Part shown: positions 1 through 8,625 of the stretch, one piece after another
Position numbering within the stretch: position 1 is the first letter of the stretch
Layout of the letters: the number at the start of each line of letters is the position of its first letter
Source: Fibrobacter sp.
Lineage (GTDB): Bacteria; Fibrobacterota; Fibrobacteria; Fibrobacterales; Fibrobacteraceae
Direction: 5' to 3'
DNA length: 44,378 bases
Assembly: GCA_024398955.1 (NCBI GenBank)
Contig: JAKSIG010000023.1
Location: 1-44,378 of the forward strand
The notes under the pieces: generated by a model
What the model saw: only the letters and a program-made list of their open reading frames with translations
What the model was told of the DNA's origin: nothing
The model's database searches: none
Program-made: the position numbers and the translations under genes

Positions 1-1152
1 GAAGTTGCAGACCAGCCCCTGAGTGTAGACGACGCCTTTGGCTCCATCTTTGGCGAAGACGAACTTCCCGAAGAAAAGCCTGTAGAAAGCGCTCCCGGCG
101 ATGACTTTAATTTTACCGACGACTCCCTTTCCTTGGAAAGCCCCGCTGAAGCTGTAGCGGCCGCCGAAACAGAAGCGTCCCAATCTGCAGAAGATGTTCT
201 GGATTTGGATATTCCCGCTGGAGAATGGAAGGTTGAACCGGAACAGACGTTTGTTCCCGAAGTCGAAGTTCCGTCCGATCCTGTCATTGCATCTCCTATG
301 GATTTTGTGAATGACGAATCTGAAGTTGGAAATGCTTTCAGCTCTATTTTCGGTGACGACGATGATCTTCCCGAAGAAAAGCCTGTTGCTGCCGCAGAAG
401 AACCCGCCTTTGAAATGCCTGCTGTAGAAGAATCGCTGTCTTCTGAAGCAACTCTTGCAGAACAGGTAAATCTGGCAGAGTCCGAACTTGAAATGCCTGC
501 TGTAGAACCAAAGCAGGAGCCTTCTGATATTGCCCAGGAAATGGGTGGCGCCTTTGCTTCCATGTTTGGTGATGATGATGACCTGGATTTGCCGGATACA
601 AAGTCTGAACCGGTTGAGTCTTCTGAAGCTCCGCAGGCAACAACTGCAGCCTTTGAAGAAGCCGCTCCTGTCGAAGAAAACTTGTCTAGTGACCTGGATA
701 AGTCCTTTGATAGCCTGTTTGGTTCTGATGATGACTTGAACTTGCCTTCCGACGAAAAGCCTGTCGCTGGCAATCCTGATCTGGCATCGCTGGAAACTGA
801 AGTGTCTGGTGCGTTCAAGGGTCTTTTTGATATGGAAGACGATTCCTTGACCGAAGAATCTAAACCCTCCAATAGTGGCGTAGATTTCTTGATGTCCGGA
901 GATTCCGATGATGAAATTTCCGCTGGTCTCATTAAGAATCCCGATGCTCCTTTAGATCGTGGCGTTCACAATCTTGAAGACAGCATGGGAACTCGCACTT
1001 TGGCAGAAATCTATTTTGACCAGGGGCTCTATGGTGATGCTCTTAAGGTCTATCAGGAATTGCTGCAACGAGATCCTTCTAACGAAGAATTTGCTGCACG
1101 CAAGTCCGAAATCGAAAAGATTTGTCGAGATAAGTTCGGAGGTAACGCCTAA
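1..1152 (+). CDS. Acidic-repeat protein with C-terminal TPR (5' end missing)
   Basis: The frame is open from base 1, so the true start lies upstream; an internal TTG at 133 is not a convincing start. The product is very acidic and low in complexity. It carries about five copies of a short motif, consensus AFxSIFGDDDDLPEEKP, at roughly 31-90, 322-384, 541-597, 694-750 and 799-846, separated by Glu/Pro/Ala-rich spacers. The last ~60 residues form one TPR-like helix pair (around TLAEIYFDQGLYGDALKVYQ). There is no visible enzyme motif or membrane segment. The stop overlaps the start of the pilT-like gene by one base (TAATG), so the two are probably translationally coupled. By analogy with acidic, TPR-ended scaffold proteins such as FimV it could be a hub for the pilus machinery, but that is inference from context and composition only. 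Confidence 0.75.
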   Translation, partial: EVADQPLSVDDAFGSIFGEDELPEEKPVESAPGDDFNFTDDSLSLESPAEAVAAAETEASQSAEDVLDLDIPAGEWKVEPEQTFVPEVEVPSDPVIASPMDFVNDESEVGNAFSSIFGDDDDLPEEKPVAAAEEPAFEMPAVEESLSSEATLAEQVNLAESELEMPAVEPKQEPSDIAQEMGGAFASMFGDDDDLDLPDTKSEPVESSEAPQATTAAFEEAAPVEENLSSDLDKSFDSLFGSDDDLNLPSDEKPVAGNPDLASLETEVSGAFKGLFDMEDDSLTEESKPSNSGVDFLMSGDSDDEISAGLIKNPDAPLDRGVHNLEDSMGTRTLAEIYFDQGLYGDALKVYQELLQRDPSNEEFAARKSEIEKICRDKFGGNA

Positions 1153-2261
1153 TGGCCGAAGCTCAGCAACTTCGTATTGAAATGCTCCTTAGGGAGATGG
1201 TAAATCGCAAGGCTTCTGATATGCATATCCGTGTGGGTGTGCCGCCGGTTTATCGTATTAATGGTGCTCTGACAAAGCCTTTTGACATTCGTGTAGATGC
1301 GGGCATGATGGATTCCTTCCTGGATGACATCATGAACCGTGACCAAAAGCAGCGCTTCGAAGCCAACAAGGAATGTGACTTTGCTGTTGGCGCTCGTGAT
1401 ATGGGTCGTTTCCGTGTGAACGTGTTCCGTCAGCGCGGTACTATCGCCATTGTTATCCGTCATATTAAGGCAAAGATTCCTCCTTTTGAAGAATTGCATT
1501 TGCCAGATATCGTTCGCGATTTGGCTTTGACCAAGCGTGGTCTGATTCTGGTGACGGGCACTACTGGATCTGGTAAGTCTACCACGCTGGCTTCAATGCT
1601 GGATTACATTAACCAGATGGAAGCGGTGAATATCATTACCGTAGAAGATCCGATTGAATATCTGTATCGCGATAACAAGTCCATTATTTCTCAGCGTGAA
1701 ATTGGTGTGGATACGCTTTCCTATGCCAATGCACTTCGTGCCGCCCTTCGTCAGGACCCTGACGTTTTGCTGGTGGGCGAAATTCGTGACCTGGAAACAA
1801 TGCAGATTGCCATGACTGCTGCAGATACTGGCCATATGGTGTTTGCGACCATCCATACCACAAATGCTACGGAAACCATTCATCGTGTGCTTTCTATGTA
1901 CCCGCCACATCAGCATGATGAAATTCGTTTGCTGCTAGGCGAAGTTCTTGCTGGCATTATTTCTCTGCGTCTGCTTCCAACAAAGGATGGAAACGGTCGA
2001 GTTCCTGCCGCAGAAATTCTGGTGAATACTGGCGCCGTTCGCGAATACATTCAGGATAAGGATAAGAACGACCTTATTGAAGAAGCTATCGCTGATGGTC
2101 ACATGCAGTATCGCAGCCAGACCTTTGACCAGGCCCTGCTGGAACTGTATCAGACAGAACAGATTACATTGGAAACGGCAATGAATGCTGCTACCAATAA
2201 GGATGACTTTGATCTTAAGATTCGCGGTATTTCTGGAACGTCTGATCGCGGTTGGATGTAA
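1152..2261 (+). CDS. PilT/PilU-family type IV pilus retraction ATPase
   Basis: A cytoplasmic hexameric ATPase of the secretion-ATPase superfamily that powers pilus retraction (twitching). At 369 aa it has the family length. Walker A GTTGSGKST is at residues 136-144, the Asp box EDPIEY at 165-170, Walker B in DPDVLLVGEIRD at 202-213 and the His box GHMVFATIHT at 227-236. The N-terminal PAS-like domain (residues 1-110) with SDMHIRVG is typical. The C-terminus (TFDQALLELY followed by a charged helix) looks closer to PilU than to PilT, whose AIRNLIRE motif appears only as AVREYIQD. No other pilus gene is in the window. It is coupled to the upstream acidic TPR gene by a one-base overlap. The family is certain; PilT versus PilU is not. 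Confidence 0.93.
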   Translation: MAEAQQLRIEMLLREMVNRKASDMHIRVGVPPVYRINGALTKPFDIRVDAGMMDSFLDDIMNRDQKQRFEANKECDFAVGARDMGRFRVNVFRQRGTIAIVIRHIKAKIPPFEELHLPDIVRDLALTKRGLILVTGTTGSGKSTTLASMLDYINQMEAVNIITVEDPIEYLYRDNKSIISQREIGVDTLSYANALRAALRQDPDVLLVGEIRDLETMQIAMTAADTGHMVFATIHTTNATETIHRVLSMYPPHQHDEIRLLLGEVLAGIISLRLLPTKDGNGRVPAAEILVNTGAVREYIQDKDKNDLIEEAIADGHMQYRSQTFDQALLELYQTEQITLETAMNAATNKDDFDLKIRGISGTSDRGWM

Positions 2262-2292
2262 TTGTCATATAGTTTTTATTCAGATAGCTTTT

Positions 2293-2323
2293 AAGGTCGC
2301 AGGTATTGCCTGCGGCCTTTTCT
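2293..2323 (+). terminator. Rho-independent terminator after the pilT-like gene
   Basis: An 11-bp stem (2293-2303 with 2309-2319, one G-U pair), a 5-nt loop, then a T-rich run. It lies 31 bases after the stop codon. Confidence 0.8.
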
Positions 2324-2328
2324 GCAAA

Positions 2329-2358
2329 AAATCCTTCCGACGTGGTCGAAAGGATTTT
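2329..2358. terminator. Second, bidirectional terminator hairpin
   Basis: A 13-bp stem (2329-2341 with 2345-2357, one mismatch) with a 3-nt loop, flanked by A-run on the left and T-run on the right. It sits between the convergent pilT-like and carbohydrate-binding genes and could serve both strands. Confidence 0.65.
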
Positions 2359-2384
2359 GCGGGTTGGATGGAATATGATAAATT

Positions 2385-4604
2385 CTAGTTGTTGTAGTAG
2401 ATGGTTCCTCCAGAGGGTAGGACAACATTCTTGGAGTAATTGCTGATGTCGTTTACCACAGCGACCTGGCTGGTTCCCTGCACGTAGCTTCCTGTTGTTG
2501 TTGGCTTAAATGCAATGCTGGAATTTCCGTAGTAACTGTTGGTATTAAAGCTTAGGGTATAGTTTGTTCCTGCTTCAGAACGCTGACGACCACTAAATCC
2601 AAGAAGAGTCTTGCTGGTAATGGTGGCCGTTCCATCGGAATCGAAAGAGCCGCCCATTCCTCCGCTGATTTGACATTCCACGACCACCACGCCGCCGGAA
2701 ATTGTCAGCTCTCCATTGCTGTCCATACCGTCGGTGTCTCCGGAACCTGTTTTGAGATAGTGGATTCCGCCTGTTACAATCAGGAATCCGCTGGAACTGC
2801 CCATGCCGCCCATTCCTCCGCCCATGCTGCCAGGGCGTCCCCAGTTGTTGTTGCCACTTTGGTTGCTGTTGCCGGAACCGTCGTTGCCACCAGCCGCATT
2901 CCAGCCATCATCGCTTGCGTAAATGTCGGTAATGCCGCCACTGGCTCTAATGTACCAGGCTTCAAGACCTTCATAGGAATCCTTTACGTATATTGTGCCA
3001 TTGTTTATGTAGAGGGTGGAATCCGCATGAACGCCGTCGTTCCCCTTGGCAGAAATGGTGGTGTAACCTCCGTTGAAGTAAACGTTAAGGTTAGAATGAA
3101 CGCCGTCGTCACCTGAATTTACGGTCACCTTGCCTGCATTGATGTAGACGCGGTTTTCAGAAACGATTCCCTTTCCGGAGGAAGCAATGTTTATGGTAGG
3201 TGCGGCAACGGAGTCGGCAATCTGTATGTAGTTGAAAGCCTGAATGCCATCGTCTCCGGCCTTTGTAATGTTAATGGTTCCGCCCTTGATACTTACAATG
3301 CCCTTGCCTTCGGTAATGGTGGTGTCGGAACCATTAACAGTGCATTCATCGCTCTTGATGCCGTCTCCAGCAGTAGCTGCAATGGTAATGTTGCCTTTTT
3401 CAATGTCCACTTTGCCTTTGCCCTTCAGACCGTTGTTCTTGGCTTCTACAGATACAATGGTTTCGCCACGGAAACGTAGGTCGTTTGAACTCTGGATGCC
3501 GTTGTTGTAATTGCCTTTGATATTCAGGGTTCCTTCGCCTTTAATTGTTAAGTCGTCCTTGGAATAGATTGTGGCGCCTGTGGTATCCGTCTTAGTTTCG
3601 CCCTTGTCGTTTTGATAGGTGTACTCCCTAGTGCGGGTAGCCCCGTCGATTAACGTATTTACGGAACCGCTTTTGGCAACAACAAAAGTCTTGCTTGCAA
3701 CTTGAACATAGATAGGTGCATCGGCTGTATTTTCTAGAGAGAGTCCGCGAAGATTCAGATAAACGCCGGAATCGGCCTTAGGGGAGTGAACTCGAATTTG
3801 TGCGTCTGCGCCCTTGTAGCTTCCACTGAAATCATATTCGCCAGCGCAGGTAATGACAACTTCACCGCCATTGGCTGTAATGCAACCGTTGCTGTTTGTA
3901 ATGGCTGCTCCTGACGCGGTATAAGAAATGACAGGGAAATTTCCGTTGGATACGGTTTCGTAGCTGCTGCTGGAAATTCCAGATACTTCTTCATTTGCAC
4001 TAGAGATTTCTTCGCTTACATCGTTAGATGCGCTTGATGCGGGAGTATCGTTTGTTTTGGAACTACTGGAAACTTCAGTAACGGTAGGCAATGTCAACAT
4101 GATTTTGTTGCAGCTTGCATCATACATGTAGGTACTGCCATCTGCACTTGAAATCATCTTGTTAATGGCGATGGGGTCATCAATCGGATCGTTGCAAGTC
4201 TCTACTTTCGGAACTTCAATAGATGGCTTTGTAATGATGCTGTCTGAAATTTCTATAGAAGGATTGACTGAGCCTGTAGAAGAATTTTCATCTACAATAG
4301 AATCAGGTGTGCTCGTGATGGGTGTTTCTGCAGAAACGTTCATGTCCACAAAGTTTCCCGCAGCATCTATTGAAAATTGTAACTGGTTGTTTGTATCAAA
4401 ACAGTAGGTTGAGCCTGAAATCGCATCTACATATTGGATGAAATCGCCACATGCACTGGCAACTTCATTCTGAATAGGTAAGTTTTCTGCATCTGTAATC
4501 GGGGCTGTAACTGTGTTTGTGTCAGAGGTTTCGCTAGAGCAGCCTGCCATGAGGCCGAAAGAAAGCGTTGTTAGCGAAACGCCTAGAGTTTTCTTTGTGA
4601 ACAT
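2385..4604 (-). CDS. Carbohydrate-binding (Cthe_2159-like) lipoprotein
   Basis: A 739-aa predicted lipoprotein: signal peptide with lipobox LMAGC near residues 18-22, then a ~200-residue Ser/Thr/Glu-rich region with poly-Ser stretches. The rest is a right-handed beta-helix-type region of repeated short strands (patterns such as GDDGVHSNLNVYFNGG and GDGIKSDECTVNG). A Gly/Met-rich loop (GSMGGGMGGMG) near residue 595 is typical of the Cthe_2159 carbohydrate-binding family, a polysaccharide-binding beta-helix with calcium sites. Expected location is the outer membrane or cell surface, with polysaccharide binding as the likely role. No catalytic residues are evident. It is divergent from the Wzi-like gene and has a 20-bp perfect palindrome 27 bases upstream of its ATG. 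An AGGA ribosome-binding site precedes the start. Confidence 0.8.
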   Translation of the reverse strand: MFTKKTLGVSLTTLSFGLMAGCSSETSDTNTVTAPITDAENLPIQNEVASACGDFIQYVDAISGSTYCFDTNNQLQFSIDAAGNFVDMNVSAETPITSTPDSIVDENSSTGSVNPSIEISDSIITKPSIEVPKVETCNDPIDDPIAINKMISSADGSTYMYDASCNKIMLTLPTVTEVSSSSKTNDTPASSASNDVSEEISSANEEVSGISSSSYETVSNGNFPVISYTASGAAITNSNGCITANGGEVVITCAGEYDFSGSYKGADAQIRVHSPKADSGVYLNLRGLSLENTADAPIYVQVASKTFVVAKSGSVNTLIDGATRTREYTYQNDKGETKTDTTGATIYSKDDLTIKGEGTLNIKGNYNNGIQSSNDLRFRGETIVSVEAKNNGLKGKGKVDIEKGNITIAATAGDGIKSDECTVNGSDTTITEGKGIVSIKGGTINITKAGDDGIQAFNYIQIADSVAAPTINIASSGKGIVSENRVYINAGKVTVNSGDDGVHSNLNVYFNGGYTTISAKGNDGVHADSTLYINNGTIYVKDSYEGLEAWYIRASGGITDIYASDDGWNAAGGNDGSGNSNQSGNNNWGRPGSMGGGMGGMGSSSGFLIVTGGIHYLKTGSGDTDGMDSNGELTISGGVVVVECQISGGMGGSFDSDGTATITSKTLLGFSGRQRSEAGTNYTLSFNTNSYYGNSSIAFKPTTTGSYVQGTSQVAVVNDISNYSKNVVLPSGGTIYYNN

Positions 4605-4630
4605 GATGAATCCTTTTTTTACCCATTAAA

Positions 4631-4650
4631 AATGTGGTTTAAACCACATT
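4631..4650. promoter_or_regulatory. Perfect 20-bp palindrome upstream of the carbohydrate-binding lipoprotein
   Basis: AATGTGGTTTAAACCACATT is fully self-complementary (10 + 10 bp). It lies 27 bases 5' of the minus-strand ATG. On the minus strand it is followed by a short T-run, so it could be an operator or, as an 8-bp stem with 4-nt loop, an attenuator. On the plus strand no T-run follows. Confidence 0.5.
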
Positions 4651-4850
4651 ACCCAATGACAAATTTACCTATGCTCCTGCAGAAGATAAAGTTAAATGAA
4701 ACTTTTTTTGGAATATGATGAGAAAAAAACGGGAACAAAAGTTTCGTGTGGGACGAAATGACCCAAAAACACAACAATCCTTCCTGTGGCTAGGAATGCT
4801 CATAAAAAAAAGTTAAATTTGATAAAACGATTCTTGAAAAATCAACGCCT

Positions 4851-6440
4851 ATGAAATTGTCAATTTTTAAACTGTTTTGTCTTGTCGCAATCTGCTGCGG
4901 CTTTGCCATTTCTGCTTTTGCGGCATCACCTGTTGTGGGACCAGAAAATGTCCGCAACCTGCGACTGCTAGAAACAAGACCTTTGCTGTTTGACCTACAT
5001 CGAACCACGACAGGGGAGGATCGTCAGTTCTTCTCTTATCCTCGACGTGATACGACTTTTCGTCGCGATTTTCTTGAAAACGAAGAAAACGCTCTGCTGA
5101 GCTATGATAACGTGCATGGCGGAAGTGTTCTTGGCAAGGGTCGCAATTATTATTGCCCTTCCAGTGATACCATATGCATTGCTCAGGTTAAAGAAATTGA
5201 GATTAAGCATCCTCGAATTGCTTTGGCTCTTTCTCTTGTAGGTGGAATTGACTACCGTGGTGGAGAAGCTTTGGGCGATACAATTTGGCCCAGCATCGAT
5301 GGTGGCATTTATCTGCGTGGCTATGCTGACTCTGTCGACTTTGTTCTCGATGCTCGCATTTATGATGAAGGACATAGCGCTGATTGGCCGAAATCTTTTG
5401 ATGGTGAATTTCTGGAATTCCAAAAAGAAGAAAACAACTCTGGCCTAGAGTACACCAGTTATGCTCGCTATAGAACTCATTTTGCTTTTAATTATGACTG
5501 GTTCCGTTTGGATCTTGGCCGCGATGTTATGCACTGGGGCCCTGGCTACTACAATAACCTCACCTTGAACCAGTTTGCCTTGCCTTACAACATGCTGACT
5601 ATGGATATGACCTTTGGTCCCTTGCGTGTTGTTTCTTTCTATGCAGACCTGCGCATTTACAGTAGTATGAGCATGAAGAATAAGGATGAAAGCCGCAATC
5701 TTTTTGGACACCGTTACGAACTTGCCATCGGTAACGGCACGTTTGGCATCAGCGAATTGCAGATGCTTTATGACAACATGAAACCGTGGCTGTTTGTTCC
5801 TACCGCACCGCTCTTTATGGAAAAGGGAAACTACTCCGAAGATAGTAACAACGGAGCTTTGTCCTTTGACTTTAACTACCGTCTGTTCAATGCAGTCCGT
5901 GTGTATACTGAATTCTTCCTGGACGATATGGAAAGCCCGGTCAGCTTGGTCAAGAACGACAATATCGAAGCCAAGTGGGCCTGGATGGCGGGCCTTCACG
6001 GGGCTCATGATTTCTTTTTTAAAGGACACCGCCTAGAGACCGGCACCATTGCAGAGTACGCTCGTATTGAGCCTTATGTGTATTCTCACTTCCATAAGAA
6101 TACCGCACAGATGGCTCATTTAGGTCGACCCATCGGTAACCAGAATGGCCCTAATAGCCAGACCGTTGACTGGACTCTTTATGGTCGTCTGGATCAACGA
6201 ATCTTTGCGGCAGTTCGTAACACTTGGTACTGGAAGGGAACTGATTATGGAAGCGCCCTTAACGATACCACTCCTCGTGTAGACCATATGAAAATTCACA
6301 AGAAGTTCCTGGATGGAGCCAAGATGGAATACTCCTTGACTCCGTCTTTAAGCTACGAAGGCGAAAGGGTTTCCTTTATGGGAGAACTGACTCTTTTCAA
6401 TGACGAAAAGGTTTATCTTCGCGCTGGTTTCAAGTTCTAG
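4851..6440 (+). CDS. Wzi-like capsule-assembly family outer-membrane protein
   Basis: A 529-aa protein with a clear signal peptide (hydrophobic core LFCLVAICCGFAISAFA, cleavage near residue 25). Alternating aromatic/polar strands run through the body and the protein ends in ...RAGFKF, as expected of an outer-membrane beta-barrel. The segment DLGRDVMHWGPGYYNNLTLN followed by PYNMLTMDMTFGPLRV matches the conserved region of the Wzi capsule-assembly family (R-D-x-x-x-W-G-P-G). Wzi anchors capsular polysaccharide at the cell surface. No other capsule gene is nearby, so in this organism the ligand is unknown. There is no strong ribosome-binding site; the start is chosen because the signal peptide begins there. 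Alternative: an uncharacterised barrel of the same fold. Confidence 0.7.
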   Translation: MKLSIFKLFCLVAICCGFAISAFAASPVVGPENVRNLRLLETRPLLFDLHRTTTGEDRQFFSYPRRDTTFRRDFLENEENALLSYDNVHGGSVLGKGRNYYCPSSDTICIAQVKEIEIKHPRIALALSLVGGIDYRGGEALGDTIWPSIDGGIYLRGYADSVDFVLDARIYDEGHSADWPKSFDGEFLEFQKEENNSGLEYTSYARYRTHFAFNYDWFRLDLGRDVMHWGPGYYNNLTLNQFALPYNMLTMDMTFGPLRVVSFYADLRIYSSMSMKNKDESRNLFGHRYELAIGNGTFGISELQMLYDNMKPWLFVPTAPLFMEKGNYSEDSNNGALSFDFNYRLFNAVRVYTEFFLDDMESPVSLVKNDNIEAKWAWMAGLHGAHDFFFKGHRLETGTIAEYARIEPYVYSHFHKNTAQMAHLGRPIGNQNGPNSQTVDWTLYGRLDQRIFAAVRNTWYWKGTDYGSALNDTTPRVDHMKIHKKFLDGAKMEYSLTPSLSYEGERVSFMGELTLFNDEKVYLRAGFKF

Positions 6441-6502
6441 TAAAAAACTGCAATTTATTTCTTTAATCTTTTTTAAGCGCCTTGGGCGCAGTCGAGTACG
6501 TT

Positions 6503-7813
6503 ATGCTTAAGCCTGAACTTTTAGCCCCTGCTGGGGATCTAACCCGAATGAAGTATGCCTTTGCCTATGGAGCTGATGCCGTATACGCGGGCCAACCTGC
6601 ATTCTCTCTTCGCGCTCGTGAGAATGGTTTTAAGAATCTGGATGATTTGGCTGAAGGCATTGAGTATGCTCACAAGCTTGGTAAAAAGTTCTATCTAACA
6701 AGTAATGTTATTGCTCGAAATACAAAGGTAGAGGCTTTCCAGAATGCCCTGCTTGCTGCTATTGACAAAGGTCCTGATGCTTTGATAGTTGCAGACGCCG
6801 GTATTATCGGTTGGCTCCGTCAGGTACGCCCTAATGTGGAAGTCCATGTATCTGTTCAGGCCAACACAACAAACTATATTACGGCAAAGTTCTGGCATGA
6901 CTTAGGTTGTACTCGCGTTATCTTGAGTCGAGAATTGCGCTTGCCTGAAATTCTTGAGATCAAGGCCAGGAACCCGGGACTTGAATTGGAAGTTTTTGTA
7001 CACGGGGCGGTATGCATGTCTATGTCAGGCCGATGCATGTTGTCTAACTGGGTTACCCATCGCGATGCAAATCAGGGCGCCTGTGACAATTCCTGCCGTA
7101 TGCCGTATCGCCTGTATGCGAATGAAGGCCCTCAGGTCGAAGACTACCGCGAACACGAGGGTAACTTCACCTTGCAGCGAACGGATCGTCCGGAACTTGA
7201 CCCCATCGCTCTCGATGAAGATACCTGGGGAACTTACTTCATGAGCAGTCGCGATCTTTGCGCCATGGATGTAATTCCTGAACTCATGAAAAATGATTTG
7301 GAATCATTCAAGATCGAAGGCCGAACCAAGTCTGTTTACTATTTGAGTCAGGTGGTTCGTGCCTATCGCATTGCCATTGATGCCTGTTATGCCCAGGCCG
7401 CAGCAGGAGAAGAAATGAGGATTCCTGACGCAGCCCGAGAAGCTATTTCTTTTTTGGATGGTCGAGGCTTTATGACAGGATTCCTGAAAGGTCCTCTGCC
7501 TCAGAATTACGAATCCACCCATCTGGATGCAGATGCAGGCTGTGTTGCTGCCCAGATTCTGGATTATGATGAAACGACCCGTTCCTGCAGCGTAAACGTG
7601 AAGAATCCCTTTACCATGGACGACAGTTTGCTGCTTATGACTCCGACAGGAATGAGCCCCTGCCAGGTCGAGTCCATGAACGATTTTAGGGGTGCAGCGG
7701 CTGATCGCCTTAATCCGGGGACAGTTGGGCGCGTTTTCTTGCCAAGTGATGTGATGATTACACCAGAAAATGCGAAATTTTGCTTTTTTGTGAAGAAATT
7801 TCCCTTAAAATAG
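6503..7813 (+). CDS. trhP: U32-family tRNA hydroxylation protein, TrhP (YegQ) type
   Basis: A member of the peptidase-U32-like family. The best-characterised relative, TrhP/YegQ, acts in prephenate-dependent 5-hydroxyuridine formation at the tRNA wobble base. Characteristic segments are ELLAPAGDLTRMKYAFAYGA at the N-terminus, LEVFVHGAVCMSMSGRCMLS mid-protein, and FKIEGRTKSVYYLSQVVRAY. The Cys residues of the family (C in VCMSMSGRC, then CDNSC) are present and in relatives bind an iron-sulfur cluster. The in-frame TTG at 6482 is less likely than ATG 6503, which gives MLKPELLAPAG, the family's normal N-terminus; the protein is then 436 aa. It is followed 22 bases later by a small helical protein. 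Confidence 0.88.
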   Translation: MLKPELLAPAGDLTRMKYAFAYGADAVYAGQPAFSLRARENGFKNLDDLAEGIEYAHKLGKKFYLTSNVIARNTKVEAFQNALLAAIDKGPDALIVADAGIIGWLRQVRPNVEVHVSVQANTTNYITAKFWHDLGCTRVILSRELRLPEILEIKARNPGLELEVFVHGAVCMSMSGRCMLSNWVTHRDANQGACDNSCRMPYRLYANEGPQVEDYREHEGNFTLQRTDRPELDPIALDEDTWGTYFMSSRDLCAMDVIPELMKNDLESFKIEGRTKSVYYLSQVVRAYRIAIDACYAQAAAGEEMRIPDAAREAISFLDGRGFMTGFLKGPLPQNYESTHLDADAGCVAAQILDYDETTRSCSVNVKNPFTMDDSLLLMTPTGMSPCQVESMNDFRGAAADRLNPGTVGRVFLPSDVMITPENAKFCFFVKKFPLK

Positions 7814-7835
7814 GATTTTTTCATAAATTTTAGTT

Positions 7836-8240
7836 ATGGCAGTAGACGAAGCCACAAAAAAGCAAGATGAACTGGAACTTTATCAGATTGATGATAAGGC
7901 AATCATCCCGTTTTTTGAAAACCATTTGGAAGAACTGAAAAAATTTATTCAGGAGCGCAGGGATCAGAACCTGTCTCTCCTGGAATTGCTGAAGCAGTTT
8001 ATTCGTACCTACAAGCTTCCCTTCAATATGCAGCGCTATATGGCGGTTCAGACTACCTATATCAAGCAGACCCTGCAAGAGAAGATGCAGGATCGCCAGG
8101 TTGCTGTCAGTCACTGGATTCAGGAGCATGCAGGCAAACACCGTAATCGTATGATTCAGCTTCAATGCCTGTATCTCGATCGCATTAAAGATCGTCTTTT
8201 GCCCGAAATCGAAGCTCTTTTGAAACATCGGCAGCAATAA
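7836..8240 (+). CDS. Small helical hypothetical protein
   Basis: 134 aa, not recognised. Almost wholly alpha-helical and highly charged, with no signal peptide or membrane segment and heptad-like stretches (for example LLELLKQFIRTYKL and RIKDRLLPEIEALLK). It starts 22 bases after trhP on the same strand and probably shares its transcript. An ORF of nearly the same length lies on the opposite strand, but its hydrophobic, irregular composition marks it as a shadow. The function is unknown. Confidence 0.6.
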   Translation: MAVDEATKKQDELELYQIDDKAIIPFFENHLEELKKFIQERRDQNLSLLELLKQFIRTYKLPFNMQRYMAVQTTYIKQTLQEKMQDRQVAVSHWIQEHAGKHRNRMIQLQCLYLDRIKDRLLPEIEALLKHRQQ

Positions 8241-8625
8241 AAATAAGTAGCGCCTAACTCATTGAAAATCAAGGACTTCTGCGAAAAAGTTGCGAAATCT
8301 GTCAAAAATGGCAGGTTATTTTTTTGTAATGTTATAAAGAAGGTGCTCATTTGTCTCGTTTTCTATTCGTTTTTTTGTCAAGAGATGATTCAAAATTTTT
8401 CTGTTGATAAGTTGTGTTTTTCATAGTGGTGCGATTTTGATTGATGCGTGATTAATTACGTGAGTAATTTGGGTAGAACGGGTAATTTTGGGGGAATAAA
8501 ATTTATTTGGCTTTTTTTGCCCAAAAATCCCGTTTTCAAATAAAAATTCCTGAGAAAGCCCTTTTGCACAAGGCCTTTACTTAACTTTAGACCACGTTTT
8601 TAGAATTTCTATATCCCGGTTTTTC
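8241..8625. promoter_or_regulatory. AT-rich gap before the dnaA-like gene; possible origin or dnaA regulatory region
   Basis: 385 bases without a gene. It contains TTTTGCACA at 8562-8570, which matches the DnaA-box consensus TTWTNCACA; TGTTGATAA at 8402-8410, whose complement TTATCAACA is one base from the consensus; a perfect inverted repeat AATTAC-gtga-GTAATT at 8454-8469; and several A/T tracts. This could be oriC or an autoregulatory region, but the number of boxes is small and dnaN is not adjacent. Confidence 0.35.

Noticed and set aside
7830..8237. 135-codon minus-strand ORF opposite the small helical protein
   Set aside because: The plus-strand frame has a regular charged helical pattern and follows trhP closely; the reverse is hydrophobic and irregular. 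A residual doubt remains because neither matches a family I know.
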